Shown in pieces: positions 24,962-33,057 of a stretch of DNA of 34,401 bases. Each line of letters begins with the position of its first letter. The stretch's first letter is position 1. The stretch covers positions 1 through 34,401 of the forward strand of contig JABABD010000036.1 in assembly GCA_014238425.1 (NCBI GenBank), read 5' to 3'. Both the position numbers and the translations under genes were made by a program. This DNA is from Flavobacteriaceae bacterium (lineage in GTDB: Bacteria; Bacteroidota; Bacteroidia; Flavobacteriales; Flavobacteriaceae). The notes under the pieces are model-generated. The model was not told the DNA's origin, ran no database searches, and worked only from the letters and a program-made list of their open reading frames with translations.

Positions 24962-25465
24962 CTAAGTATCCAGAAACGGTTGGACTCCGGTATCTTTTGG
25001 CGACGAAACTAATCCAAATTCCTTAATGCTGCGCGCACAGGCGTTCCATCTAAGCAACGCATCTTCATTACCTTTAGGGCGTAATTTCTCGGCCTCATCA
25101 AAATAATGCATCGCACTGCGATAGTGCTCATAAGCAATATACTTAACTCGCGGTGAGCGGCGTTTCAAAGCTTCCTTTCCTAACCGTTCTTCAATAATAC
25201 CTCGATAATATTTTTGTTCGTACGTGTTGGTAAGCTCTAAACAAAGTTGCTTGGCCTCGGCATCCGAAGATCTTCTTTCTAATCCAAACTGATCTGTAAT
25301 TGCCAAAATAAGATAGAGAATTGCCGTTTGATGTTCCGGTTCTACGACTAGAATGTCCCTACAGATACTTGCGGCATCCCAAGGCTCGTTCAATAGCCGA
25401 TAATGTTTTGCTCGCGTTAGGGCTTTCTGAATAGAATCTTTGGAAATTGGTTTTAGTTTTGACAT
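24962..25465 (-). CDS. TPR-like helical repeat protein next to the sdh operon
   Basis: The protein is about 167 residues long and predicted all-helical. The pattern ALTRAKHYRLLNEPWDAASICRDILVVEPEHQTA fits a tetratricopeptide unit, and a second one is seen around YEHYRSAMHYFDEAEKLRPKGNEDAL. It has no signal peptide or membrane helix, so it is probably cytoplasmic. The ATG at 25465 (MSKLKP) is preferred over one six codons upstream at 25483. A -7 match (CAAATTTA on the + strand, 25509-25516) lies upstream. Function unknown; the position tail to tail with sdhB suggests, but does not show, a link to that enzyme's assembly. Confidence 0.7.
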   Translation of the reverse strand: MSKLKPISKDSIQKALTRAKHYRLLNEPWDAASICRDILVVEPEHQTAILYLILAITDQFGLERRSSDAEAKQLCLELTNTYEQKYYRGIIEERLGKEALKRRSPRVKYIAYEHYRSAMHYFDEAEKLRPKGNEDALLRWNACARSIKEFGLVSSPKDTGVQPFLDT

Positions 25466-25631
25466 ACTGAAAAAATTAAGCAACTGAATTTTGTGAAACA
25501 GTAAGTTACAAATTTAGAAACAATTAGGGATTGATTTTTATTAGATGTGCCCTTGGGTGTTTAGATTTGGTTGGGAGCGTCGAAAGTTTGTTTTCTATAT
25601 ATGCAAATTGCAGTAACACATAATTAATAAG

Positions 25632-25708
25632 TATTGGAGCTTATTAGTATAATATAAATAACCAATGTGTTTATTAGCACCCGTCACAGACGAGTGCCAG
25701 CGCGGAGA
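25632..25708. repeat. Direct repeat A (77 bp), partner at 26063-26138
   Basis: This stretch and 26063-26138 match over their whole length with one indel and scattered changes. A 28-bp core is identical (25653-25680 and 26084-26111). Both copies end in a GC-rich GCCAGCG motif (AGTGCCAGCGCGGAGA here, AGCGCCAGCGGGAGA in the other). The two copies flank the small membrane-protein gene, with 354 bp between them. Confidence 0.8.
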
Positions 25709-25747
25709 CAGAAGATAAAATAGATGAAAAAGAATTTTGATTGATAA

Positions 25748-26002
25748 CTAATCTAATCCATTATTACCTATTTGTTCTATTTCATCTTTAGGTTTCTTCT
25801 TAAGAAATTTATTTCCATTTTTGAAAAATATGTACGCCAAAAAGCCAGCGAACAATAAAGCGAACAAATTTTCAACTTTTCCAATTGTAGTTTCTGAAAT
25901 ATTTCCTGTAAGGATATTTAAAATATTTCCAACAACACTTAATACGCAAAGTATTCCTAGTAAGTAGAATAAATATCCTAAAATTTTCTTTCCCAATGTC
26001 AT
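25748..26002 (-). CDS. Small two-helix membrane protein, possible RHS-linked immunity-type gene
   Basis: The product has 84 residues from the ATG at 26002 (92 if the upstream ATG at 26026 is used). Two hydrophobic helices (LGYLFYLLGILCVLSVVGNIL and FALLFAGFLAYIFF) are followed by a charged tail (NKFLKKKPKDEIEQ). A -7 box (TATCTTTG on the minus strand, 26024-26031) overlaps the upstream ATG, which favours the internal start. I do not recognise a family. It lies between two direct repeats, downstream of a broken RHS-type gene; membrane proteins of this kind often protect against toxins carried at RHS tips, but that role is inferred from position only. Confidence 0.55.
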   Translation of the reverse strand: MTLGKKILGYLFYLLGILCVLSVVGNILNILTGNISETTIGKVENLFALLFAGFLAYIFFKNGNKFLKKKPKDEIEQIGNNGLD

Positions 26003-26062
26003 CAAAATATCATCATTAGTTAACAAAGATATGAGGATTAGTTTTTAATACCGTTTTATAAT

Positions 26063-26138
26063 TATTGGACCTTATTAGTATGGTATAAATAACCAATGTG
26101 TTTATTAGCACTAGTCATATACAAGCGCCAGCGGGAGA
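26063..26138. repeat. Direct repeat B (76 bp), partner at 25632-25708
   Basis: This is the second copy of the repeat described at 25632, in the same orientation and 431 bp away. It lies between the small membrane-protein gene and the chimeric remnant ending at 26211, so each gene in this stretch is followed by one copy of the repeat. Confidence 0.8.
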
Positions 26139-26156
26139 ACCTATTCAAAGAACAAA

Positions 26157-26189
26157 TAAAAAAACAGAAAGGTTAGTTTCTGTTTTTTT
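26157..26189. terminator. Hairpin terminator, possibly bidirectional
   Basis: AAAAACAGAAA (26160-26170) pairs with TTTCTGTTTTT (26177-26187) around a 6-nt loop, with A and T runs on either side. It lies just downstream of the minus-strand frame ending at 26211. Confidence 0.7.
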
Positions 26190-26210
26190 ACGAATAGTAT
26201 TTATCTATAA

Positions 26211-26555
26211 TTAATCAGTATCATTGACACCACAATTCTCTTCATAGTACTTGGCCACCTCTACATAGTCTTTTTTCTGATAGCCTTCTGTTCCTAATTT
26301 TGAAACTAGAGATGGGCAGTCCGAAAAATAATCCTTTGCCCTTTCTTCAAAACTCTTTCCAAGTATAGATGCACTGCGGAGCATGGTTGCGAACTCTTCT
26401 CCAGTGCGCATAGCAAAAACTTTGTTAACTTCAATACCTTGAGTGGGCGCATTTCCTATTTTTAAATTGTAAAGATCCATAACCCGTAATTCTGCCATCT
26501 GCCTCACCACCGAAAATTTCAGATCCAATGCCTGCATTAAACGTGAAATTCTCAT
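26211..26555 (-). pseudogene. C-terminal remnant of an unidentified gene fused out of frame to the RHS start
   Basis: The frame is open for 114 codons, but only the part after about 26,470 looks like a real protein (VNKVFAMRTGEEFATML, ERAKDYFSDCP, GYQKKDYVEVAKYYEENCG). The part before it is the RHS gene read in the wrong frame, so no true start exists. The tail, with its YFSDCP and final cysteine, resembles the ends of small secreted Bacteroidota proteins of unknown function. I read it as the 3' end of a second gene brought next to the truncated RHS gene by a deletion. Confidence 0.55.
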
Positions 26556-27405
26556 TTTTTAAGCCGGCTCGTTTGGCAGGTGTATAGCTTTGATCGTTGA
26601 GTGAAATACTACCTGAAATACTACTTAAGCTTCTTTCAGGACTGTTTCCTGTAGCTTCAGACAATTTTATATTTGGTGTGGTTATCGAAACATTTTCTAA
26701 TCCCTTTCTAGAATTAAAACTTACACCAACGTTACCTTTAGATGTATACACATCCCTGCCTTCAACGCCGTCTTTCTTTTTAGATACTCCTGCACTAGGT
26801 GCAACACTGGCCCCTTCTGCTGTAGAACCAGAAAAATTAATGCCCACATTGCCTTTTAGTTCATCTCCGATAGAAAAAGTTGGGCCAAAAGAAGGTTTGA
26901 AGGTTATCCCTTCGTAATTATTGTGCTGCACGCCTAACCCTAACCCTAGGCCAAGTCCTTCGTGAAGGTCATTACCAAAAAGGGCAAGATTAATATTAAA
27001 GTTGGTTCCAACAGTGACATTATCTCGCATATCATTTTCGTAACGGATCTCATCGCCTTTAAAATCATCGGGAATGCCACGTACTTGTCGTGCGATCTGT
27101 CCCACATTAAGGTTCCAGCCCAAGCCCACCCAAGAGGCTTCTTGGTCCATGGTAATGCCAGAATTATACGCCAGATTCAAAGGATAGCCACCAACATCCA
27201 TAATAGGGATGTTATAATTAAAATCTCCTGATGATAAGTTCACCATATCCGATGTGCCAATAGGTGTAAACGAATTGAATTCAGGTTGCGATGGTCCACC
27301 CGTCAAGGCAAACATATTAGTTGGTTGTACCGTAGTTACAATAAGTTGTATAGCCAAATAACTTGCGATGATCTTTGATAATTTGCTAGTCCGAATGTTT
27401 TTCAT
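26431..27405 (-). pseudogene. Truncated N-terminus of an RHS/YD-repeat-type wall protein
   Basis: The 324 residues begin with a signal sequence (IIASYLAIQLIVTTVQP) and the conserved start of large Bacteroidota RHS proteins (TPIGTSDMVNLSSGDFNYNI, MDVGGYPLNLAYNSG, EASWVGLGWNLNVGQI, ARQVRGIPDD). Intact relatives run to several thousand residues with YD repeats, a core domain and a variable toxic tip. Here the reading frame stops after LQFKNRKCAHSRY, before any YD repeat. It follows the LamG/Fn3 gene by 52 bp and was probably the last gene of that operon. Whether the fragment is still secreted is unknown. Confidence 0.75.
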
Positions 27406-27457
27406 TTAAGAAACATTTAAAATATTAATAGGTATAATTGTAAATAGAATGCGACTG

Positions 27458-29806
27458 CTAATTCTTTAAAAGGATTTCTATCTTCTTCAGGCGTTCTTCC
27501 AAAGCTTTATTCTTTGCTTCCTGTAATTCTATGTCCTTTTGCTGCTGTATAATGTAAAGTGTAAGCTCTTCTATTTTCAGAAGCAACTTAGCATTCATAT
27601 CACCAATCAATACTCCTTTTTCGGCAACCTCTTTGGCACTAGGAATATTCTTCAAATGTCCTTTTCGTTTAATGTAATTTTCTACTTTTCTTAAAGTTGG
27701 CAACTTGTAGGCTTCAGCAAAGACATAATCTGGCCAACCATTTAAATCAACTCGTACTTCTTTACTATGGATGTTTCCATTAACTGACAATTTTTCGTCG
27801 GGTGTGGTGGTGCCAATTCCAACATTACCATCATTATAGTATAAGTCTTGATTTTCTAACGACCAATGGCCAGATGACGTTCCTCCCCCGCTTGTAGTGG
27901 ACACGGTTACCACATTACTTGGGCCGCTTTCATTACCCGTTAGATCAAAAGCTGTTACCGTGAAATCATATGAAGTGTTCGCAGTAAGACCTGTAACCTG
28001 ATAGGTTAATACATCTCCTAAAGTAGCTTCTAAAACACCATCTTTAAAAACCTTATACCCCACAACTCCAATGTCATCGGTCGCAGCAGTCCAATTTATC
28101 GAAATGGCCGTATCCGATTGTGCACTACCAGAAAGCGTGGGTGCCGTTGGTGCTTGAGTATCATTTATAACTTTAGTAATAGAAAGTTCACTCAACCATA
28201 CTTTTTCATCGCCACCACCAGCATCTTTAATAGAGGTAAGCTGTATATTGGGTAAAACACCATTAAAGTCACCTTCAAATGTCAGTGTTACCCACTCATT
28301 GGCAGCACCTCCAACATCCGCCACCGTTACATAAGCATTGCTATTAATGCCGTTGTCCCTATTATCAAAACCAGTGTACATAGTAAATGATGCCGATGTA
28401 TGGGTTGCCTTTACTTTAGCACTCAATCTATAGCGTTGGCCAGGCAAGAAATTCGATTTTGAAGGTCTATAATTGAAATATTCATACCTCTCCCCAGTAT
28501 ACTCTATTGAATAACTACCTGCATTAGTATCTGTAGATACCGCCAAAGGGATATCTGTATACACCGCATTCCAGGATCCAACACTATTTGTTTCATTTGG
28601 AGACTTTGAAACCGCAGAATTCTCAATGTACACCTCTTCATTAGTCGTACATACATCCGCAGAAGTAATCCAATCTGTTGCAGGATTCATGTTGGCTAAG
28701 GTTCCGTTATGACCATTAGCAGTACTATCAGAGAGTACAGAACTTCCTGCACCGTCATCAAATTTATAAAGGGCAACCAGATTGACCTCTGAGCCTGTTA
28801 AGCATGCACTATAATTAGTAGATATTTCCAAAGGACTTCGCGCAACACTCCACAACCTAACGTTGTCTATCATTCCTTTGAAGAAATATCCAAAATTATA
28901 AGACCCAATGTAAAACACAGTGGCAGTAAAGCCAGTTGCTTCAGTAGCTGAAGCAACTTGAATTCCATTTTTATATAAAACTATTTCACCGGTTGTAGCA
29001 TTATAGGTAACAGCTACATGTGTCCAGATACTGTCTGGCATGGCTACTGGATCCTGCGCTATAGTAAATGACCCACCGTGACCAGCAGACAATTTGCCAC
29101 CTTCAGTCCCTGGAATCCAAAATGCATGTGGGCTAGTGTCGTTACCACTTACAATATTATTTTGGTAATTAGTGTTGCCACTCCAATTGACCCAGGCTTC
29201 AATAGTGTAATCCGTTAAAGAAATTCCCGCCCCGAGGTTCACGTAATCATTTCCTCCATCAAAATCTAGGGCCGTTTGTGCTGTTGGTGGATCAGGGCTT
29301 ACCTCTGTTATAGAGATTTCATCCAACCAAATCTTATGTACCTCGGAAGATCCCCCTGTAGAAGCAAAAGATATGTTTATGGCTGTGTCGTTGGTAGTTA
29401 CCACTTGGTCTATAATTTGCCAACCGGTTTGATTAGAATTTACAAAAAGTGGAGCTGTTACACCACTTTCGATCCAAGCATACCCATCTCCAAAGTTATC
29501 TCCAATTTCATTTTCTGTCTTGAATTTAATAATAACCCTATAGTCGGTTGCATTTGTTACTGGAATTGCTACTCTGGCCCTTTTATAATTTTCGTTATTG
29601 GTATTCTCCAATAGGAATGAAAAATTACCAGTATCTGATTCGGTAGACACACTTAAAGTAGGCGTGCCACTTACCAAAGCTAAACTACCTAAACTATTGG
29701 CTTCATTTGTAATTGATGCTGCAGAACTTTCGGTGTAAATTTCCTGTTGTGCGAATATAGTGGCCGTAACAAGGATTGCGATTAGGAATGATTGAATTTT
29801 TTTCAT
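27458..29806 (-). CDS. Secreted multi-domain surface protein (CBM-like, LamG, Fn3, tail-fibre C-terminus)
   Basis: The 782-residue protein has a signal peptide (KKIQSFLIAILVTATIFA), a carbohydrate-binding-like jelly roll (about 22-175), a LamG/concanavalin-like domain (about 180-385; ALDFDGGNDYVNLGAG, YTIEAWVNWSG), a second jelly roll (about 390-545), a fibronectin type III domain (about 552-640; APTAPTLSGSAQSDTAISIN) and a C-terminal module (NVGIGTTTPDEKLSVNGNI, GWPDYVFAEAYKLPTL, HLKNIPSAKEV, EKGVLIGDMNAKLLLKIEEL) ending in a coiled coil. This last module is common on Bacteroidota surface proteins and differs from the S74 domain of the genes in region 1; no Ser/Lys autocleavage motif is present. 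It starts 1 bp after the lipoprotein gene stop and precedes the RHS remnant. It probably binds glycans at the cell surface. Confidence 0.85.
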   Translation of the reverse strand: MKKIQSFLIAILVTATIFAQQEIYTESSAASITNEANSLGSLALVSGTPTLSVSTESDTGNFSFLLENTNNENYKRARVAIPVTNATDYRVIIKFKTENEIGDNFGDGYAWIESGVTAPLFVNSNQTGWQIIDQVVTTNDTAINISFASTGGSSEVHKIWLDEISITEVSPDPPTAQTALDFDGGNDYVNLGAGISLTDYTIEAWVNWSGNTNYQNNIVSGNDTSPHAFWIPGTEGGKLSAGHGGSFTIAQDPVAMPDSIWTHVAVTYNATTGEIVLYKNGIQVASATEATGFTATVFYIGSYNFGYFFKGMIDNVRLWSVARSPLEISTNYSACLTGSEVNLVALYKFDDGAGSSVLSDSTANGHNGTLANMNPATDWITSADVCTTNEEVYIENSAVSKSPNETNSVGSWNAVYTDIPLAVSTDTNAGSYSIEYTGERYEYFNYRPSKSNFLPGQRYRLSAKVKATHTSASFTMYTGFDNRDNGINSNAYVTVADVGGAANEWVTLTFEGDFNGVLPNIQLTSIKDAGGGDEKVWLSELSITKVINDTQAPTAPTLSGSAQSDTAISINWTAATDDIGVVGYKVFKDGVLEATLGDVLTYQVTGLTANTSYDFTVTAFDLTGNESGPSNVVTVSTTSGGGTSSGHWSLENQDLYYNDGNVGIGTTTPDEKLSVNGNIHSKEVRVDLNGWPDYVFAEAYKLPTLRKVENYIKRKGHLKNIPSAKEVAEKGVLIGDMNAKLLLKIEELTLYIIQQQKDIELQEAKNKALEERLKKIEILLKN

Positions 29807-29807
29807 G

Positions 29808-30404
29808 TTAAAATTTTAATGGTGTATCGTTAAAATTGAATTTTATAATGCCATTACCAAATAAATAATCTTGGTAAATGAGTTTGATTGTATCGTCAGG
29901 ATTTACGCCATTAAAATGAAGCAATACCCTTTTAAAAGGAGCTACTTTGAAATTTCGTTCGAAATTGGCACCAGAACAGACAATGGTATCATTTGACGAA
30001 GTGATTATCTTAAAATCTTTATTTATAGAAAAAGCCATGTACTTAACAGCTTCATCATACTCTCTTTCGGTATATTCACTCTTGAGCAAATCTGTCTGGT
30101 CAGCATGCTGAAATTCGACTTCAATAATACGTTCTCTATTATTTGCTTTGTATATAGAATCTATTTTTGAGGCATCTTCACCTATGTTTTTCAACAAGTA
30201 GTATTGAAGCGGTACTTCTGTAGCTGAATAATTAATATCTCCAACAAATTGAACGACGCGTTTAGATTTCCAACCCTGTTGTTTAAATGTATATAAATGC
30301 TCTTCAACGCTAGACGTTTTTGTTGAAACTTCTTGATTACATGAAATAAAAAAGAGGCAAATCATCAAACAATATGATGTTATAGGCAATATACGAGGGT
30401 TCAT
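29808..30404 (-). CDS. Lipoprotein of unknown function
   Basis: The 198-residue protein has a lipoprotein signal ending FFISC (Cys22). The mature part is soluble and mixed alpha/beta (GWKSKRVVQFVGDINYSATEVPLQYYLL, IIEVEFQHADQTDLL, VLLHFNGVNPDDTIKLIYQDYLFGNG). I do not recognise a named family. The stop codon lies 1 bp from the start of the LamG/Fn3 gene, so the two are translationally linked and probably act together at the outer membrane, with the RHS gene originally third. It is the likely first gene of that operon; no clear -7 box was found upstream. Confidence 0.75.
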   Translation of the reverse strand: MNPRILPITSYCLMICLFFISCNQEVSTKTSSVEEHLYTFKQQGWKSKRVVQFVGDINYSATEVPLQYYLLKNIGEDASKIDSIYKANNRERIIEVEFQHADQTDLLKSEYTEREYDEAVKYMAFSINKDFKIITSSNDTIVCSGANFERNFKVAPFKRVLLHFNGVNPDDTIKLIYQDYLFGNGIIKFNFNDTPLKF

Positions 30405-30483
30405 AAAAAGATGATGATTAGTCAGTAAATCAAATTAGTATAATATCATTATTAAAAGTACTGTAAAGCCTTATTATGACTGC

Positions 30484-30520
30484 TATGGAAAAACCATATA
30501 TTTAATATGGTTTTTCCATA
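30484..30520. repeat. Perfect inverted repeat, 16-bp arms
   Basis: TATGGAAAAACCATAT (30484-30499) and ATATGGTTTTTCCATA (30505-30520) are exact reverse complements around a 5-nt loop. It lies 80 bp upstream of the lipoprotein start. There is no T run after the stem on either strand, so it is not a standard terminator; an operator or mobile-element relic is possible. Confidence 0.75.
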
Positions 30521-30617
30521 CTTAAAACATAATAGATTGATTACTAGTTAATTATATTCTCATTTAACATCCAAAAGTGTTAATAACTTTTATATTGCTT
30601 CCAATTTCAATTACTAA

Positions 30618-30794
30618 GATATTTTAAACGGTTTCACTTCTATTTTTAGGTTATGTATAATCGAAGTTAAAGACTTATTAATACGAACCGACAGGAAACA
30701 TGATAAACGTAGTGAACTAGATTATGAGCGTAAGAATTTCACGAATGAACATAACTTAAAATGTGATTTAAAAGTTACACCCAGAATAAATTGA
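30618..30794 (+). other. Start-less open stretch, possible gene relic
   Basis: A 58-codon frame without ATG reads like protein in its second half (KDLLIRTDRKHDKRSELDY, NFTNEHNLKCDLKV). No family is recognised. It may be a decayed gene or chance. The remainder of the 30405-30830 gap shows only the palindrome at 30484. Confidence 0.2.
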
Positions 30795-30830
30795 ATGTCT
30801 TCTTTTTTACAATATTCTGTCATATTAGAG

Positions 30831-31052
30831 CTAAACAGTTTCGAAATATTTTTGTTTAGAATATTGGTTTTGTATTTCTTCTAATTCGTTACTTTTTCTT
30901 GCAACCTTATTATTTTGTAAGTTCTTGTAAGAATTAGTTTCTTTATCCTTTATAGATTGAAATATTTTATAGCTATTGTCTAAGTATTTTGTTTGGTGTT
31001 TATTTTCTTCTCTTCAATTTTTTATGTCTTTGGACATAGTGAATTTATTCAT
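30831..31052 (-). pseudogene. Small gene interrupted by an in-frame stop, end of the secretion-type operon
   Basis: An ATG at 31050-31052 overlaps the end of the GspC/PilP-like gene by 8 bp, the usual spacing of this operon. After 12 codons (MNKFTMSKDIKN) a TGA appears at 31014-31016. The same frame then continues without a stop for 60 codons of lysine-rich, helical-looking sequence (YLDNSYKIFQSIKDKETNS, KVARKSNELEEIQNQY) to TAG at 30831. The best reading is a gene for about 72 residues inactivated by one nonsense change. A sequencing error, or a 12-residue leader unrelated to what follows, cannot be excluded. No family is recognised. Confidence 0.45.
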
Positions 31053-31542
31053 TTTTCCTTTTTATTGTTTTTAGCTCTTTATTAAAGGAAACAATAACAG
31101 AATCTTTATAAGCTTTTACTATTTTGATATTCTCAAAATTCTCCTTCTCTCGCTTTCTATACAACTTATTATTGATTTTTATTATGGCCAATTTAGTGGC
31201 ATTACGACTGCTTTTAACAAAACCATGATAGCTAATTGTTGGCCAAGAAAGGTTTTTGTCAACAGGTTTTTTGGAATATACCTGTGGTTTTTTTGACTCC
31301 TCTGTTTTGTTAGAAACGTACTTGAATTTTCTATTAGATGAATCGAAAGGATCTCTTTTATTTAAATTAAGATTGAATGTGTCTTTAACTTCAAAAGCAT
31401 CCTTTATATAATTTGGAGTAGACGTAGTTACTAAAACAGTATCTGGAGTAGAATCACCAAATCCCGCACACTTTTTTATTACCGAACCATAAACAATGAC
31501 AAGTATAACTATAAGACTTATATTCAAATACTTTTTTTTCAC
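31045..31542 (-). CDS. GspC/PilP-like inner-membrane protein of a secretion or pilus assembly platform
   Basis: The 165-residue protein has one N-terminal membrane helix (ISLIVILVIVYGSVI, about 8-22), a linker with the KRDPF motif seen in PilP/GspC-type proteins (about 62-66), and a small C-terminal beta domain (ISYHGFVKSSRNATKLAIIKINNKLY, IVKAYKDSVIVSF). In type II secretion and type IV pili this domain contacts the secretin and joins the inner and outer membrane parts. The assignment rests on topology, the RDPF motif, the beta pattern and the secretin and PilN/PilO-like genes in the same operon, not on strong identity. Confidence 0.65.
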   Translation of the reverse strand: MKKKYLNISLIVILVIVYGSVIKKCAGFGDSTPDTVLVTTSTPNYIKDAFEVKDTFNLNLNKRDPFDSSNRKFKYVSNKTEESKKPQVYSKKPVDKNLSWPTISYHGFVKSSRNATKLAIIKINNKLYRKREKENFENIKIVKAYKDSVIVSFNKELKTIKRKNE

Positions 31543-31592
31543 AGGTTTAAATTTTCGCGACTATATTTTAAAACTTATTATGGTTCGTTTCA

Positions 31593-32546
31593 TCATTGAA
31601 CAATAAGCGTTCTCACAATACTGTTATCGCTTTCATTCCCAGCAGCATCAATGGCCTTAACACGCCAGTAATATGTTCCAATTGAGCCAAATGTGTATTG
31701 ATACGTGTTATTTGTGGTCGAATCTGTTTGTATTATCGTGTTGAAATCTATATCTGATGCTATTTCTACAGTATTCGCTATTGCCGATTGTACATTTCCA
31801 GTATCAGTTCCATTTGTCCAGTTGAAATTGACAATCGTTGTAGTTATTTCCATGTCGGTTGGTTCTACTAAGTTAGGTTGGCTAGGAATTTCTCTATCTA
31901 TAAATAGTGAGCGTTCAGAAAATGGTGTTTCCGAACTAGCATTTACAGCCTTTACTTTCCATATATACTCTGCATCTTCATCATATGTAGTTGCATCAAC
32001 ATTTATGTTTGTAACGGTAAGACCTTGTTCTTGAAAAACGGTTAGTTGCCCATTCAAGTTTTTTATTAACTCGAAACTATAGGAATCTGCATTTGCGATA
32101 GCATCCCAAGTATATATAATATTCGTATCATTCGTGTAAAAATCTATCGAAGGAGTTTGTAAGCCAACATTCTGACCAGATAGGTCATTTGACGTTACTA
32201 CAGAGAAGCCAGTAGAAAATGTATAAGGCGATTGGTACGCAAAATTCTCGCCTCTAACACGCCACTGATAGTCTCCTGGATTAAGAATGTATTCAAAATG
32301 ATTTGTCAATAATAGAGAATCTACTTCAAACACTTGGTTATCTGTAAGCACCTGTATTCTATAATTATCAGCACCGTCAAGCGTTTGCCATGAGAAATTA
32401 ACAGTGTTTCCTTCAATAGTATCGCCTTCTGCAGGAGCAATGAGTACGACAGCGTCATTACCAATATCTTCTTCCAGAATATCATCGCATGCACAGAAGA
32501 TTATTAGTAAGGATAATATCGTCAATATCTTAGTTGGCTTTTTCAT
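31593..32546 (-). CDS. Lipoprotein with three fibronectin-III-like domains in the secretion-type operon
   Basis: The 317-residue protein has a signal of lipoprotein type (LTILSLLIIFCAC, probable acylated Cys20; the lipobox is imperfect) followed by acidic DDILEED. Three Fn3-like units follow, each with a tryptophan near the start and YxWRV/YIWKV near the end (about 33-115: FSWQTLDGADNYRI, YQWRVRGE; about 130-218: YTWDAIANADSYSF, YIWKVKAV; about 222-317: FNWTNGTD, YYWRVKAIDAAGNESD). It overlaps the preceding PilO-like gene by 17 bp, so it belongs to the operon. It may be an outer-membrane partner of the secretin, comparable in position to a pilotin, or a substrate-facing component. This gene is not part of the standard pil or gsp set. 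Confidence 0.75.
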   Translation of the reverse strand: MKKPTKILTILSLLIIFCACDDILEEDIGNDAVVLIAPAEGDTIEGNTVNFSWQTLDGADNYRIQVLTDNQVFEVDSLLLTNHFEYILNPGDYQWRVRGENFAYQSPYTFSTGFSVVTSNDLSGQNVGLQTPSIDFYTNDTNIIYTWDAIANADSYSFELIKNLNGQLTVFQEQGLTVTNINVDATTYDEDAEYIWKVKAVNASSETPFSERSLFIDREIPSQPNLVEPTDMEITTTIVNFNWTNGTDTGNVQSAIANTVEIASDIDFNTIIQTDSTTNNTYQYTFGSIGTYYWRVKAIDAAGNESDNSIVRTLIVQ

Positions 32547-33057
32547 AATTCTGTAATATGATTCTTAAATAAAGATTATTAGTATTTGTTCTGTAGTTTT
32601 TCTTGGAATAAAAGTTAGTACTGACCACTTTTGAAACCTTAAAGTTCTTTTCTATCTCATGTAACAAATGCATAAGATCGTGATACGATCCTTGTAATTC
32701 CATTTGATTTGTATAAATTAAGAATTCGCTGTCAGAAAAAAGGTGAACATCTTCTATTGACACAAGATTTACCTTGAATTTGTCTTTTGAAACGAAATCC
32801 AAAATCTCCTGTTGAACCTTTTCAGGATTGCTGGTATGCCCACCAATAATGTTGTCCAGCATGTCAATTTCACTTTTAAGGTTATAAATCTGATCAAAAG
32901 AACCTTGAGTGAGTTCAAGTTTTGTTTCTACATGATTCAGCTCCTTCTTGGCCATTAAAACTTGCTTAAACGACTTTTTATAGGATGCCAAACTCAACAA
33001 CACAAAACCGCCAATAACGATAAGGAATTTTTGTTTATATGTCAAATTCTCAAACAT
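32530..33057 (-). CDS. PilO/GspM-like assembly-platform protein
   Basis: The 175-residue protein has a short cytoplasmic N-terminus (MFENLTYKQKF), one membrane helix (LIVIGGFVLLSLASY, about 11-26), a coiled coil (about 30-70) and a C-terminal ferredoxin-like domain (NLVSIEDVHLFSD, QMELQGSYHDLMHLLHEIEKNFKVSKV, LYLRIILQNY). The sequence QGSYHDLMHLLHEIE is typical of PilO and GspM, where a short beta-strand precedes a helix. It pairs with PilN/GspL in the inner membrane. It directly abuts the PilM-PilN-like gene and overlaps the next one by 17 bp. Confidence 0.75.
   Translation of the reverse strand: MFENLTYKQKFLIVIGGFVLLSLASYKKSFKQVLMAKKELNHVETKLELTQGSFDQIYNLKSEIDMLDNIIGGHTSNPEKVQQEILDFVSKDKFKVNLVSIEDVHLFSDSEFLIYTNQMELQGSYHDLMHLLHEIEKNFKVSKVVSTNFYSKKNYRTNTNNLYLRIILQNYEKAN

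Noticed and set aside
27458..27800. S74 autoprotease domain at the C-terminus of the LamG/Fn3 protein
   Set aside because: The S-D-R-x-x-K motif is absent. The C-terminus is the different DYVF/KLPTL/IPSAKEV module.
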